64,000 bases of DNA from Mycobacterium sp. DL440. Lineage in GTDB: Bacteria; Actinomycetota; Actinomycetes; Mycobacteriales; Mycobacteriaceae. The notes below the pieces were generated by a model. The model had not been told where the DNA came from. It saw only the letters and a program-made list of their open reading frames with translations, and searched no databases. Within the stretch, counting starts at the first letter, position 1. The number at the start of each line of letters is the position of its first letter. Shown piece after piece: positions 52,133-62,060 of this stretch. The stretch is from positions 5,186,147 to 5,250,146 of the forward strand of contig NZ_CP050191.1 of assembly GCF_011745145.1 (NCBI RefSeq), written 5' to 3'. Position numbers and translations under genes: made by a program.

Positions 52133-53473
52133 TCATCCCAACCAGTCCAACACCGCAGCCGCGGTCCACGACTGCTGCATGCTGCCCAGCGGCTCGCCGG
52201 TGAACGGTTCGTAGTACTCGGCGAAAGTCCCGTCGCTGGCCTGACGCAACCCTTCCCGGCGCAGCGTCGAGGCCCGCTCGGCCCAGCCCCGCCGGGCGAA
52301 GCACCACGAGAACAGCCACGTCATCACCGGCCACACCGGGCCGCGCCAGTATTCGCGCGACCGGAAGTCCCGCGACACCGGCGACGTCGACGGGATGAGC
52401 CCGTACTTCAGATCCGGATGCCCGCAGAACCGCGGGCCTTCCAGCAGTCTGAGCAGGGCCCGTTCGCGCTCGTGCGGCAGCCCGCCGCACAGCAGCGGGG
52501 AGAACTGCGCGACGGTCTCGGTGGCCACCCACTTCTTCGCTCGGACATCGTAATCCCTTGCTGCACCGCTGCGTTCGTCAGCGGTCTCGACGACGCCGAC
52601 CCGGAAGCGCTCCGCCCACGAGTAGAGGTCACGGACATCGGAAAGCGGGCGCTTGTAGTCTTCCCCGATCTCGGCGAGCACCTGGCAGGCCACCGAGAAG
52701 ATCGCCGAGACGAACACGTCCTCGACCGCGAAGCTCATCACCTTCGACAGCAGATCATCGTCGTAGCGAACGGATTTCATCTCCTCGAGCAGCCACAGGT
52801 ACCGGTCATACTCGAGGTCGCTGGGCCGCTGCGTTGCGTCGGTGATGATGGCGTTGTCCTCGCGCTGATACTCCGGCACATTGCCGGGAATCACGTTGGC
52901 GTAGGAGCTGTCCCAGCGCGGCGAATTGTCCATGCCGGACTCCCACCCGTGATACAGCGTGATGCGGCCGCGGCTGTCCTGATCGCGCGACTCGGCCAGC
53001 CAGCGATGCCAGCGCACCAGGTCGGCCCACCGTCGATCGAGGAATGTCTCGGCCACCGCGCGGGTGGACCGACCCCGGCTGCGGGCGTGGTCGAGGATGC
53101 GCTGGACCGCGATCGCATGCACGGGCGGCTGTGTGATGCCCGAGGTGTGCCGGACCCGCGGCGCGTTGGCGGCCAGCGCCGAGGTGGCCCACCGGGCCGG
53201 GCCCGGAAAGTAGCCGTCGACGCCGTTGGCGAACACGATGTGCGGGATCATCCCGTTGCGCCACTGCGCCGAGAGCAGGGTGTCGAGCTCCACCACGGCG
53301 CGCTCCACACTCAGCGGGGCCAGGCCGATCGCCACGAATGCCGCATCCCAGCTCCACATGTGCGGATACAGCAACGGCGCGGCAGTGGTCATCACACCCA
53401 GGTCGTTGCCGCGCAGCAGGTAGGCGGCGCGCGCGGCGAGCTGGGTGGGAGCGAAGCTGGGATCCGGTGGCAT
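52133..53473 (-). CDS. ggh: Glucosylglycerate hydrolase, GH63
   Basis: A 446-residue GH63 enzyme that splits glucosylglycerate to glucose and glycerate, used by rapidly growing mycobacteria when nitrogen returns after starvation. It closely follows the M. hassiacum enzyme: PTQLAARAAYLLRGNDLGVM, LYPHMWSWDAAFVAIGLAPL, HGWESGMDNSPRWDSSYAN and REYWRGPVWPVMTWLFSWCF. With the ATG at 53473 the catalytic acids fall at Asp182 (GMDNSPRWD) and Glu419 (FAEYYEPFTGE), the numbers I recall for the characterised enzyme, which supports this start over the ATG at 53482. Cytoplasmic; no transporter is nearby. Confidence 0.93.
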   Translation of the reverse strand: MPPDPSFAPTQLAARAAYLLRGNDLGVMTTAAPLLYPHMWSWDAAFVAIGLAPLSVERAVVELDTLLSAQWRNGMIPHIVFANGVDGYFPGPARWATSALAANAPRVRHTSGITQPPVHAIAVQRILDHARSRGRSTRAVAETFLDRRWADLVRWHRWLAESRDQDSRGRITLYHGWESGMDNSPRWDSSYANVIPGNVPEYQREDNAIITDATQRPSDLEYDRYLWLLEEMKSVRYDDDLLSKVMSFAVEDVFVSAIFSVACQVLAEIGEDYKRPLSDVRDLYSWAERFRVGVVETADERSGAARDYDVRAKKWVATETVAQFSPLLCGGLPHERERALLRLLEGPRFCGHPDLKYGLIPSTSPVSRDFRSREYWRGPVWPVMTWLFSWCFARRGWAERASTLRREGLRQASDGTFAEYYEPFTGEPLGSMQQSWTAAAVLDWLG

Positions 53474-53550
53474 CCCTACCATGATGCGACGTTGCGCCCC
53501 GGTCCGCAGGTCGGCCCCGTCGCATCGGGCGTCACAGTAACGTTGCAGTC

Positions 53551-54234
53551 GTGCCGACTGCATTGATCACCGGAGCCGCCGGCGGCATCGGCTCGGCCAT
53601 CGCCGCCGCCCTTGCTCCCACTCACACCCTGCTCCTGGCCGGGCGCCCCTCGGCCCGCCTCGATGCGCTGGCCGAACGTCTGGGCGCGCCGACCTGGCCG
53701 CTGGACCTGACCGACGCCGATTCGATCGAATCGGCCACCGAGGTCCTCGCCGAACTCGACGTGCTCGTGCACAACGCCGGCGTCCTCTACCCCGGCCGGG
53801 TCTCCGAATCCATCGCCGAACAGTGGCGGGCATCCTTCGAGGTGAACGTCACCGGCGCGGTGGCACTCACCCTGGCCCTACTGCCCGCCCTGCGCGCCGC
53901 CCGTGGGCATGTGGTTTTCATCAATTCCGGTGCTGGACAAAAGGTTTCGCCGGGTATGGCGTCCTACTCGGCAAGCAAGTTCGCGCTGCGGGCCTTCGCC
54001 GACTCACTGCGTGCCGACGAACCGTCGCTGCGGGTCACCTCGATCTTCCCCGGGCGCACCGACTCCGAGATGCAGCGCGACCTGGTGGCCTATGAAAGCG
54101 CGGTGACCGACGTGGCCAGTGATTACGACCCGGCGAAGTTCCTGAAACCCGACACGGTCGCCGGGCTGGTGGCAACCGCCGTCACCACCCCGCCTGACGG
54201 GCACGTCCACGAAATCGTGGTCCGCCCCGGGTGA
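53551..54234 (+). CDS. Short-chain dehydrogenase/reductase
   Basis: A 227-residue SDR, on the short side of the family: cofactor loop LITGAAGGIGSAIAAALA (residues 5-22), LLLAGRPSARLDALAERL, NNAG replaced by LVHNAGVLYPG, catalytic Ser in VVFINSGAGQKVSPGMA and Tyr/Lys in ASYSASKFALRAFA (Tyr about 140), SIFPGRTDSEMQRDLV near the end. It starts with GTG at 53551, divergent from ggh with 77 bases between starts. Substrate unknown. Confidence 0.93.
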   Translation: MPTALITGAAGGIGSAIAAALAPTHTLLLAGRPSARLDALAERLGAPTWPLDLTDADSIESATEVLAELDVLVHNAGVLYPGRVSESIAEQWRASFEVNVTGAVALTLALLPALRAARGHVVFINSGAGQKVSPGMASYSASKFALRAFADSLRADEPSLRVTSIFPGRTDSEMQRDLVAYESAVTDVASDYDPAKFLKPDTVAGLVATAVTTPPDGHVHEIVVRPG

Positions 54235-54281
54235 TTTGGGTGCGTACAGCGGCGGTGGGCGCCGCCGAACGCACCCAAATC
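54233..54281. terminator. Bidirectional hairpin between the SDR and leuS genes
   Basis: GATTTGGGTGCGT (54233-54245) and ACGCACCCAAATC (54269-54281) pair perfectly over 13 bases, and GCGGCG/CGCCGC in the loop extends the stem. It starts within the SDR stop codon and ends 3 bases from the leuS stop, serving both convergent genes. Confidence 0.8.
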
Positions 54282-54284
54282 GCT

Positions 54285-57149
54285 CTAGACGACGAGGTTG
54301 ACCAACCGTCCCGGCACGACGATGACCTTTTTGGGCGTGGCGCCGTCCAGGAAGGCCTGCACCTTCTCGTCGGCCAGCGCCGCAGCTTCCAGCGCCGCCT
54401 TGTCTGCGTCGGCGGCCACCGTGATCTTGCCGCGCACCTTGCCGTTGACCTGAACGGGGAACTCGATGGTGTCGTCCACCAGGTACTGCGGATCGGCCAC
54501 CGGGAACGGCCCGTGCGCCAGTGAGATGTCGTGGCCCAACCGCTTCCACAACTCCTCGGCCAGGTGCGGCGCCAACGGGGCCACCATGAGCACCAGCGGC
54601 TCGATCGCGGCGCGCGCCGACACCCCCTCCTTGGTGAGGTGGTTGGTGTACTCGATCAGCTTGGCCGCGGCCGTGTTGTTACGAAGCGCCGCATAGTCTT
54701 CCGTCACCCCCACGATGGTGCGGTGCAGGATCTTGAGCGTGTCGGTGTCGAGTGCCTCATGCGCGGCGACCCGCACCGCGCCCGTCGACTCGTCGACCAC
54801 CGCGCGCCAGACCCGCTGCAGGAAGCGGTGCGCACCGACGACATCCTTGGTGGCCCACGGACGCGAAGCCTCCAGCGGACCCATCGACATCTCGTAGACC
54901 CGAAGGGTGTCGGCGCCGTACTCATCGCAGATCTCGTCGGGTGAGACGGAGTTCTTCAAGCTCTTGCCGATCTTGCCGAACTCCTGGTTGACCTCGATCT
55001 CACCTTCAGGGGCCGGCCAGAAGAACGCGCCCTCACGTTCTATGACCTCCGCCGCCGGGACATAGCTGCCGCGGGAGTCGGTGTAGGCGAAGGCCTGGAT
55101 ATAGCCCTGGTTGACCAGACGGCGGTACGGCTCGCTCGAGCTGACATGGCCGAGGTCGAACAGCACCTTGTGCCAGAACCGCGCGTACAGCAGGTGCAGT
55201 ACCGCATGCTCGACACCGCCGACGTACAGGTCGACCCCGCCCGGATCGTTCGGCCCGTGCTCGGCCGGCCGCGGGCCCATCCAGTACGCCTCGTTTTCCT
55301 TGGCGCACAGCTCTTCCGAATTGTGCGGGTCGGTGTAACGCAGCTCGTACCAGGAGCTTCCCGCCCACTGCGGCATCACGTTGGTGTCGCGGGTATAGGT
55401 CTGCAGGCCGTCACCGAGATCCAGCTCGACGTGCACCCATTCGGTGGCCTTGCCCAGTGGCGGCGACGGTTCGCTGTCGGCATCGTCGGGGTCGAACGAC
55501 ACCGGCGCGTAGTCCGGGATATCCGGAAGTTCCACCGGCAGAGCTGATTCCGGTAGTGGGTGGGCGCGCCCCTCGGCGTCATAGACGATCGGGAACGGCT
55601 CACCCCAGTACCGCTGCCGGGCGAACAGCCAGTCCCGCAGCTTGTACTCGATCCGGGCCCGGCCGCGGCCGTCGGCCTCCAGGTGTTCGATGACGGCCTG
55701 CTTGGCCTCGGCCACCGACAACCCGTTCAGGTAGTCGGAGTTGACCATCGCGCCGTCGCCGTTGTAGGCGGCCTCGGAGATGTCGCCGCCGGTGACCACC
55801 TCGACGATCGGTAGGCCGAACTGGGTGGCGAAGTCCCAGTCCCGCTGGTCACCACCGGGCACCGCCATGATGGCGCCGGTCCCGTATCCGGCCAGCACGT
55901 AATCGGCGATGAAGACCGGAACCTGTGCTCCGTTAACCGGATTGGTGGCGTGCGCGCCGAGGAACACGCCGGTCTTGGTCTTGTTCTCCTGGCGCTCCAG
56001 ATCCGACTTGGCGGCGATCCCGGCACGGTAGGCGGCCACGGCCTCGGCCGGAGTCGCCGCACCGAAGGTCCACCGTGAATCGGTGCCCTCGGGCCAGGAC
56101 TCGGCCGCCAGCGCGTCCACCAGATCGTGCTCGGGAGCCAGCACCAGATAGGTGGCACCGAACAGGGTGTCCGGGCGGGTGGTGAACACCTCGACATCGC
56201 CCGCCGCGGTGCCGAACTCCACCGATGCACCGGTGGAGCGGCCGATCCAGTTGCGCTGCATGGCCTTGACCTTGTCTGGCCATTCCAGCAACTCCAGGTC
56301 GTCGAGCAGCCGGTCTGAGTAGGCGGTAATACGCATCATCCACTGCCGCAAGTGCTTCCGGAACACCGGGAAGTTGCCGCGGTCGCTGCGGCCGTCGGCG
56401 GTGACTTCCTCGTTGGCCAGCACGGTGCCCAGGCCTGGGCACCAGTTCACCATCGAATCGGCGTGGTACACCAACCGATAGCTGTCCACCACATCGGCGC
56501 GCTCGGCTGCCGACAGCCCGCCCCATGTCCGACCGTCGTCGAGAGTCCGTGCCCCGGACTCGAATTCGGCCACCAGCTCGGTGATGGGCCGGGCCTTCTT
56601 GGCCACGGTGTCGAACCAGGCGTTGTAGATCTGCAGGAAGATCCACTGTGTCCACTTGTAGAAGTCCACATCGGTGGTCGCGAAGCTGCGCCGCGAGTCG
56701 TGGCCCAGACCCAGCCGACCCAGCTGCCGACGGAAGTTGACGATGTTGGCCTCGGTACGGATGCGCGGGTGCGTCCCGGTCTGCACGGCGTACTGCTCGG
56801 CCGGCAGTCCGAACGCGTCGAAGCCCAGCGCGTGCAGCACGTTGCGGCCCGTCATGCGGTAGAACCGGGCGTAGACGTCGGTGGCGATGTAGCCCAGCGG
56901 GTGCCCGACGTGCAGACCGTCGCCGGACGGGTACGGGAACATGTCCTGTACGAACATCTTGTCGGCAGGCAGCGGCGAGCCGTCCGCCGGTGCCAGCGAG
57001 CCCACCGGATTGGCCACATTGAAAGTCCCCAGCGCGTGCCACCGCTCCTGCCAGGTGTGCTCGATCTGACCCGCCAGTTCCGCGGTGTAACGGTGGTGCG
57101 GGGAGTCCTCTGACTGCCCTGACTGGGAGGTGGTGGCGGGTTCGATCAC
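54285..57149 (-). CDS. leuS: Leucyl-tRNA synthetase
   Basis: A 954-residue class I synthetase charging tRNA-Leu. HIGH motif as HVGH in [20 protein letters not shown] (about 76); the large CP1 editing domain includes [20 protein letters not shown] and [18 protein letters not shown]-type motif in [25 protein letters not shown] as KIGKS in [20 protein letters not shown] (about 726); the C-terminal anticodon and tRNA-binding parts end [15 protein letters not shown] placed the start at the GTG at 57149 near [14 protein letters not shown]; an open frame reaches further upstream without conserved sequence. Ortholog of Rv0041. Confidence 0.96.
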   Translation of the reverse strand: MIEPATTSQSGQSEDSPHHRYTAELAGQIEHTWQERWHALGTFNVANPVGSLAPADGSPLPADKMFVQDMFPYPSGDGLHVGHPLGYIATDVYARFYRMTGRNVLHALGFDAFGLPAEQYAVQTGTHPRIRTEANIVNFRRQLGRLGLGHDSRRSFATTDVDFYKWTQWIFLQIYNAWFDTVAKKARPITELVAEFESGARTLDDGRTWGGLSAAERADVVDSYRLVYHADSMVNWCPGLGTVLANEEVTADGRSDRGNFPVFRKHLRQWMMRITAYSDRLLDDLELLEWPDKVKAMQRNWIGRSTGASVEFGTAAGDVEVFTTRPDTLFGATYLVLAPEHDLVDALAAESWPEGTDSRWTFGAATPAEAVAAYRAGIAAKSDLERQENKTKTGVFLGAHATNPVNGAQVPVFIADYVLAGYGTGAIMAVPGGDQRDWDFATQFGLPIVEVVTGGDISEAAYNGDGAMVNSDYLNGLSVAEAKQAVIEHLEADGRGRARIEYKLRDWLFARQRYWGEPFPIVYDAEGRAHPLPESALPVELPDIPDYAPVSFDPDDADSEPSPPLGKATEWVHVELDLGDGLQTYTRDTNVMPQWAGSSWYELRYTDPHNSEELCAKENEAYWMGPRPAEHGPNDPGGVDLYVGGVEHAVLHLLYARFWHKVLFDLGHVSSSEPYRRLVNQGYIQAFAYTDSRGSYVPAAEVIEREGAFFWPAPEGEIEVNQEFGKIGKSLKNSVSPDEICDEYGADTLRVYEMSMGPLEASRPWATKDVVGAHRFLQRVWRAVVDESTGAVRVAAHEALDTDTLKILHRTIVGVTEDYAALRNNTAAAKLIEYTNHLTKEGVSARAAIEPLVLMVAPLAPHLAEELWKRLGHDISLAHGPFPVADPQYLVDDTIEFPVQVNGKVRGKITVAADADKAALEAAALADEKVQAFLDGATPKKVIVVPGRLVNLVV

Positions 57150-57360
57150 GCCGTTCAGGGTATAAGGCCACGGTTTGAGCAGCTCACCGCCCGTCTTTCG
57201 ACGGCGAAGGCCACAGGTTGGTATCGGTTGCATCGCGGCCCTGTCAGGGGTTGGTTCCAGGTCGGTTGAGGTGCTGGTGGCCGACCGTGATCGCTGGATA
57301 GTCTCGGCCCCTAGTGGATGAGGTCCCCAGGTGGGGGCACGGTTGCGGGAGGCACAAGCG

Positions 57361-58272
57361 ATGATCGAGTTGACCCGCCGGTGGCGGGTGCTGGCAGCGG
57401 GCACGGCCGTCGGCGTGGCCGGGGTTGTCGGTTTCGCCGGTCAAACCGCCTCGGCCGAACCCCTGCTTCCGGTTCCCAGCGTCCCCGGCCCGGTGACAGT
57501 GACCCAGACCGTCACGGCCGCCCCCGCCGCGGCACCGGCGGCTCCCCTGGCTCCGGCCGTGCCCGGCGCCCCCGCCGCCGCTGCCCCCGCCGCTCCGGTC
57601 AATGCGGTACCAGCGGTCGCCGCGACCGCCCCGCCGGCCCAGACCATCAACCCGGCCTCCTCGGGCACCCTTGCCGATTTCTTCAAGAGCAAGGGCGTGA
57701 AGATGGAGCCTCAGGTCAGCCACGACTTCAAGGCGCTCAGCATCGTCCTGCCACTGCCGTCGGGCTGGACCAAAGTGCCCGATCCCAACGTTCCCGACGC
57801 CTTCGCGGTGATCGCCGACCGCTCCAGCACCGACCTCTACACCCCCAACGCACAGGTCGTGGTCTACAAGCTCGTCGGCAATTTCGACCCGGTCGAAGCC
57901 GCCAGCCACGGCTACGTCGACACCCAGCAGCTGCAGAACTGGCGCCCCACCGACATGGCCATGGGTGACTTCAACGGCTTCCCGTCGGCATTCATCGAAG
58001 GTAGCTACCTGTCCGGTAGCCAGATGCTCAACACGTCACGCAGGCACATCCTTGCCACCGCGGGCCCCGACCATTACCTGGTGTCCTTGTCGGTGAACTC
58101 CTCGGCCGCCAACCAGGGTGTTTCCGCGGCTGCCGACGCCGCCGACGCGATCGTGTCCGGGTTCAAGGTCAGCGCGCCGGCCGCGGCGGCTCCCCCGCCG
58201 CCAGCTACCCCGGCCCCGGCCGCAGCCGCGCCGCAGCCGGGTTTGCCCCAGCTCCTGGGCCTGCAGGGCTGA
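57361..58272 (+). CDS. mtc28: Exported Pro/Ala-rich 28-kDa-antigen homolog (Mtc28)
   Basis: A 303-residue secreted protein like Rv0040c (proline-rich 28 kDa antigen). A signal peptide ([20 protein letters not shown], cleavage near SAEP) leads into a Pro/Ala-rich segment to about residue 100. An LpqN/LpqT-like globular domain follows ([76 protein letters not shown]), then a second Pro/Ala tail. It diverges from leuS with about 211 bases between, in which I see no other feature. Function unknown; an immunogenic secreted protein in pathogens. Confidence 0.92.
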   Translation: MIELTRRWRVLAAGTAVGVAGVVGFAGQTASAEPLLPVPSVPGPVTVTQTVTAAPAAAPAAPLAPAVPGAPAAAAPAAPVNAVPAVAATAPPAQTINPASSGTLADFFKSKGVKMEPQVSHDFKALSIVLPLPSGWTKVPDPNVPDAFAVIADRSSTDLYTPNAQVVVYKLVGNFDPVEAASHGYVDTQQLQNWRPTDMAMGDFNGFPSAFIEGSYLSGSQMLNTSRRHILATAGPDHYLVSLSVNSSAANQGVSAAADAADAIVSGFKVSAPAAAAPPPPATPAPAAAAPQPGLPQLLGLQG

Positions 58273-58330
58273 AGTACCGGACCCCGCCCCGACCTCGCAA
58301 TACCGACCGGCGCCTCGTATTGTGTGGCGC

Positions 58331-58681
58331 ATGCTGATCGCCGCGCTGCTGTGCTTGAGCGCCGCCGTCATCGTCGGTGTGCTCGGGCTGTGGTTGTTGA
58401 CCAGGCCTCGCACCGGTGATCCCGTGCGCTCGGTTCTGAGGGCTGTGGCCCCGACCCAACTGGCCGCCGCGGTGATGCTCGCCGCGGGTGGTGCCGCCGC
58501 CCTGGCCGCCGCGCCCCACACCGGCCTGATGGTCGTCATGGTGTGCATCATCGGCGCCGTCGCCACGGTCGCCGCCGGCTGCTGGCAGAGCGCCAAGGCG
58601 GTCGCCGCGGCCGAGGCAGGCACCGGCTCGGCAGCGGACTGCGCCGGCTCGTGCGCCAGCTGCACGTTGTCTTGTAAGTGA
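58331..58681 (+). CDS. Small membrane protein (Rv0039c-like)
   Basis: A 116-residue protein with three hydrophobic segments (LIAALLCLSAAVIVGVLGLW, PTQLAAAVMLAAGGAAALAA, GLMVVMVCIIGAVATVAAGC) and a Cys-rich tail GSCASCTLSCK that could hold a metal or disulfide. It follows mtc28 by 58 bases on the same strand, as Rv0039c follows Rv0040c. Function unknown. Confidence 0.85.
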   Translation: MLIAALLCLSAAVIVGVLGLWLLTRPRTGDPVRSVLRAVAPTQLAAAVMLAAGGAAALAAAPHTGLMVVMVCIIGAVATVAAGCWQSAKAVAAAEAGTGSAADCAGSCASCTLSCK

Positions 58682-58699
58682 CGGCCTGCAAGTACGGGG

Positions 58700-59305
58700 C
58701 TAGTTGCGGCTGACGTCGATCGGATGGGTGGCCAACAGCGACATCGGCAGCGGCTGACGACGCAGTACCCGACCCCAAAGATCGATGCGGGGCTCGATCA
58801 GCACGTCCGACGGCAGCGCCGACAGCACGATCCAATCGTCCCGCTCGATCTCACCGTCCAATTGGCCGATGGTCCAGCCGGAGTATCCGGCGAAGATCCG
58901 CACACCCTCGATGATCGGGGCCAGGTAGTCCGGGTCGGCGTCGAGATCGACCATCACCACGCGGCCCTGCACGTGCCGCAGTCCGGGCACACCGTCAGCC
59001 TGCATGCCGACCCGCAACGTCGCCAGGCACAGCGCCGAGTCCCGCTTGACCGGCCCGCCGATGAACATCGTCTTGGGTTTGGTGGTGAGCTTCGCCCACT
59101 GCGGCAGCACGTTGTAGACCGCCGTCTCGCTCGGCCGGTTCAACACCACGCCGAGGGTGCCGCCCGCGTTGTGCTCGACGATGTAGATGACGCTGCGCCG
59201 GAAGGTCGGCTCGAGCAGATCGGTATTGGCCAGCAGCAGCGTGCCCGGCCGTACCCGCTGCGCTGCAGGCGCGATGAAATCCTCCGGGTCTTCTGACTGC
59301 GCCAC
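58700..59305 (-). CDS. YqgE/AlgH (UPF0301) family protein (Rv0038-like)
   Basis: A 201-residue protein of the YqgE/AlgH family: GTLLLANTDLLEPTFRRSVI, YIVEHNAGGTLGVVLNRPSE, MFIGGPVKRDSALCLATLRV, RIFAGYSGWTIGQLDGEIER and DWIVLSALPSDVLIEP. The family is widespread with no settled biochemical role. The GTG at 59305 leads directly to AQSEDPEDFIAPAAQRVRPG; the frame runs a little further upstream without conservation. It is convergent with the Rv0039c-like gene. Confidence 0.92.
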   Translation of the reverse strand: MAQSEDPEDFIAPAAQRVRPGTLLLANTDLLEPTFRRSVIYIVEHNAGGTLGVVLNRPSETAVYNVLPQWAKLTTKPKTMFIGGPVKRDSALCLATLRVGMQADGVPGLRHVQGRVVMVDLDADPDYLAPIIEGVRIFAGYSGWTIGQLDGEIERDDWIVLSALPSDVLIEPRIDLWGRVLRRQPLPMSLLATHPIDVSRN

Positions 59306-59393
59306 GCCTACATAATGGCACCGCGATTGCCGAGACGTGGCGAACAAGCCCGGGCGCGGTCGGATTTCGGCGCAGCTTTGTACTGTTGATCGG

Positions 59394-60677
59394 GTGGTTC
59401 ATGTTCGCGCCCCCCGTGCCCTCTGGGACTCGTTGCGTGGCATGACCGAATTCCGCCGGCTGCTGGAACTGCGCGCAGTCAGCCAGTTCGCCGACGGCCT
59501 GTTCCAGGCGGGGCTGGCCGGGGCGATCCTGTTCAACCCGGAGCGGCAAGCCGAGCCATGGCAGATCGCCATGGCGTTCGCAGTGATGTTCCTGCCGTAC
59601 TCGGTGCTCGGCCCGTTCGCCGGGGCGCTGCTGGACCGCTGGGACCGGCGCCTGGTGCTCATCGGCGCCAATGTGGGGCGGCTGCTCGTGGTGCTGGTGG
59701 TCGGTGCTCTGCTGTCCTTCGGTGTCGGCGACGTGCCGATCCTGTGCTGTGCCCTGATCGTCAACGGGTTCACCCGGTTCGTCTCGTCGGGTCTGTCGGC
59801 CTCGCTGCCCGATGTGGTGCCGCAAGACCGGATCGTCACGATGAACTCGGTCGCCACCGCGATCGGCTCGCTGGCGGCCTTCCTCGGCGCGGACTTCATG
59901 CTGCTGCCGCGCAAGCTGTTCGGTGCCGACGACACCGGCGCCTCGGTGGTCATGTTCATCGTGGCGCTCCCGGTGGCGCTCGCGTTGTGGCTGTCGGTGC
60001 GCTTCGGTCCGCACGTGCTGGGACCGCACGAGAGCAAACGCGCCATCCACGGCTCGGTCGCCTACGCGGTGTCCACCGGCTGGGTGCACGGCGCCCGCAC
60101 GGTGTGGGCCGTGCGGCCCGTCGCGGGAACCCTGGCCGGGCTTGCCGCACACCGGATGGCGTTCGGGATCAACTCGCTGCTGGTGCTGGTGATCGTCCGG
60201 CACACCGACAACCCCGATGTGACCGGGCTGGGCCTGGGTAGCGCGGTGCTGTTCATGGCGTTCGGGGGTATCGGACAGTTCGCGGCGACGGTGGCGGCCC
60301 CGGCAGTGATCGCCCGGTTCGGACGCTATGCGACGGCCAACGGCGCCCTCAGCCTCGCCGTGGTGATTCAGCTGGTGGCCATCGGGCTGCATGTCCCGGT
60401 GATGCTGGCGTGTGGGCTCCTGCTCGGCGCGGCCGGACAGCTGGTGAAGCTCTGCGCGGACTCGGCGATGCAGATCGACGTCGACGACGCCTTGCGCGGT
60501 CACGTGTTCACCGTGCAGGACGCGCTGTTCTGGATCTCGTTCGTCGCGGCCATCGCGGCGGCGGCCGCGGTGATCCCCGCCGATGGATACTCACCCGGCC
60601 TGGTGGCCGCCGGGGCCGTGGCCTATCTGGTCGGGCTCGGACTGCACGCCGCGGTGGCATCTCCGAAGCGGGCCTGA
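59394..60677 (+). CDS. MFS transporter (Rv0037c-like)
   Basis: A protein of about 427 residues with some 12 membrane segments: [40 protein letters not shown] followed by the MFS loop [20 protein letters not shown], then [36 protein letters not shown] and [19 protein letters not shown]. It most resembles MFS_3-type exporters of unknown substrate. GTG 59394 is my choice; an in-frame GTG at 59337 would lengthen it by 19 residues. It is co-directional with the TIGR03084 gene 22 bases downstream. Confidence 0.9.
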   Translation: MVHVRAPRALWDSLRGMTEFRRLLELRAVSQFADGLFQAGLAGAILFNPERQAEPWQIAMAFAVMFLPYSVLGPFAGALLDRWDRRLVLIGANVGRLLVVLVVGALLSFGVGDVPILCCALIVNGFTRFVSSGLSASLPDVVPQDRIVTMNSVATAIGSLAAFLGADFMLLPRKLFGADDTGASVVMFIVALPVALALWLSVRFGPHVLGPHESKRAIHGSVAYAVSTGWVHGARTVWAVRPVAGTLAGLAAHRMAFGINSLLVLVIVRHTDNPDVTGLGLGSAVLFMAFGGIGQFAATVAAPAVIARFGRYATANGALSLAVVIQLVAIGLHVPVMLACGLLLGAAGQLVKLCADSAMQIDVDDALRGHVFTVQDALFWISFVAAIAAAAAVIPADGYSPGLVAAGAVAYLVGLGLHAAVASPKRA

Positions 60678-60699
60678 TCGCCGGTCTAGGCTGGCCGCC

Positions 60700-61476
60700 A
60701 TGGTGAGCGCCGGGCCGATCGTGGCCGACCTGTCCGCCGAGAGCGACGAACTCGATGCCCTGGTGGCGGACCTGCCGCCCGAGCGCTGGGCCACCGCCAC
60801 CCCGGCCGAGGGTTGGACCATCGCCCATCAGATCGCCCACCTCTTGTGGACCGACCGGGTGTCGGTCATCGCCATCACCGACCAGGCCGGCTTCGACGCC
60901 GTCCTCGCCGAGGCGATGCAGAACCCGACCGGGTTCGTCGACGCCGCGGCCGAAGAACTCGCACTCACGCCACCCGAGCAGTTGCTCGCTGATTGGCGCG
61001 AGACCCGCACGAGATTGCACACCGAACTCGTGAACGTCGCCGACGGCCGCAAGCTGCCCTGGTTCGGGCCGCCGATGAGCGCGACGTCGATGGCCACCGC
61101 CCGCATGATGGAGACCTGGGCACATGGTCTCGATGTCGCCGACGCGCTCGAGGTACATCGGCCCGCCACCGCACGGCTGCGTTCGATCGCCCACATCGGG
61201 GTGCGCACAAGGGATTTCGCGTTCACCGTGCACGGGCTGACACCGCCGGCCGCGCCGTTCCGGGTCGAGCTGCACGCGCCCGACGGCTCGCTGTGGGAAT
61301 GGGGACCGGACGACGCGCCGCAGCGTGTGACGGGATTGGCCGAAGATTTCTGCATGCTGGTGACCCAGCGCCGGGCGCCCGCCGAACTCGACGTGACCGC
61401 GGTGGGCGACGACGCGGCCGCGTGGCTGACGATTGCGCAGGCTTTCGCCGGGCCGCCGGGCGCCGGACGGGGCTGA
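60700..61476 (+). CDS. TIGR03084-family DinB-like protein (Rv0036c-like)
   Basis: A 258-residue member of the maleylpyruvate isomerase/DinB-type family TIGR03084: [40 protein letters not shown] with the first metal His, [20 protein letters not shown] followed by [20 protein letters not shown] with further His, and the SCP2-like C-terminal domain with [21 protein letters not shown] mycothiol-dependent role is usual to assume but not proven. Ortholog of Rv0036c; the next conserved gene here is Rv3906c-like. Confidence 0.92.
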   Translation: MVSAGPIVADLSAESDELDALVADLPPERWATATPAEGWTIAHQIAHLLWTDRVSVIAITDQAGFDAVLAEAMQNPTGFVDAAAEELALTPPEQLLADWRETRTRLHTELVNVADGRKLPWFGPPMSATSMATARMMETWAHGLDVADALEVHRPATARLRSIAHIGVRTRDFAFTVHGLTPPAAPFRVELHAPDGSLWEWGPDDAPQRVTGLAEDFCMLVTQRRAPAELDVTAVGDDAAAWLTIAQAFAGPPGAGRG

Positions 61477-61497
61477 GCCGCCGACTAGCGAAATTCG

Positions 61498-61550
61498 ATT
61501 CTGCGCTCAGGGCGCGGAAGTTCGAGAGACCCACGCCCTCACCGCAGAGT
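61498..61550. terminator. Imperfect hairpin between convergent genes
   Basis: The arms at 61498-61517 and 61531-61550 pair at 16 of 20 positions (core CTGCG..AGGGCG against CGCCCT..CGCAG). They closely resemble the arms of the hairpin after ino1 (46402-46454). Position between two convergent stops supports a bidirectional terminator. Confidence 0.6.
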
Positions 61551-61556
61551 CGGCGC

Positions 61557-62042
61557 TCACGACACCGAGTCGGCGCGGCCATCCCCGTCGGTGTCGGCCA
61601 GCTTCATGTCCCAACGGCCGTCCCCGTCGGTGTCGACGTGCGCCAGCTCCCCGGTCAGTACCCGATCGGCCAGGCCGTCCCCGTCAACGTCGATCAGCCG
61701 GTCGTCGGCTGCGCCGTCACCGTCGAAATCCACCAGCGGCCCGCCGGCGGCCTGCTCGACCCCGTCGAGCCCGAACCAGCGCACCTGCCCGGACCGGTCC
61801 ACACTCACCGCCCAGGTGCCCGAACCATCGTCGGAGAAGTAGGCCGGATCCTCGGGGTGGTCCCGGACCAGGTGATCGGCAACACCGTCACCGTCGAAAT
61901 CAGCCATCACATCGTCGATCCGACCGTCCCCGTCGACATCCAGCCCGATGCCGTCGAGGCTGCCGTCACCGTCCACATCCACATCGGGCACACCGGTGAA
62001 GATCGTTGCGGTCCCGTCCGGGTCACCCAGGCAATAGTCCAT
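61557..62042 (-). CDS. Asp/Gly-repeat, calcium-binding-like protein (DUF6802, Rv3906c-like)
   Basis: A 161-residue acidic protein made of repeated DxDGDG units: VPDVDVDGDGSLDGIGLDVD, DGDGRIDDVMADFDGDGVAD, PLVDFDGDGAADDRLIDVDG and HVDTDGDGRWDMKLADTDGD, separated by one longer block with SGTWAVSVDRSGQVRWFGLD. The units resemble calcium-binding loops of FG-GAP/thrombospondin type 3 repeats. No signal peptide is visible, which is odd for a calcium-binding repeat protein. It is 18 bases downstream of pcnA on the same strand, as Rv3906c is to Rv3907c. Confidence 0.85.
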   Translation of the reverse strand: MDYCLGDPDGTATIFTGVPDVDVDGDGSLDGIGLDVDGDGRIDDVMADFDGDGVADHLVRDHPEDPAYFSDDGSGTWAVSVDRSGQVRWFGLDGVEQAAGGPLVDFDGDGAADDRLIDVDGDGLADRVLTGELAHVDTDGDGRWDMKLADTDGDGRADSVS

Positions 62043-62060
62043 GACTGATCAGACGCACGA

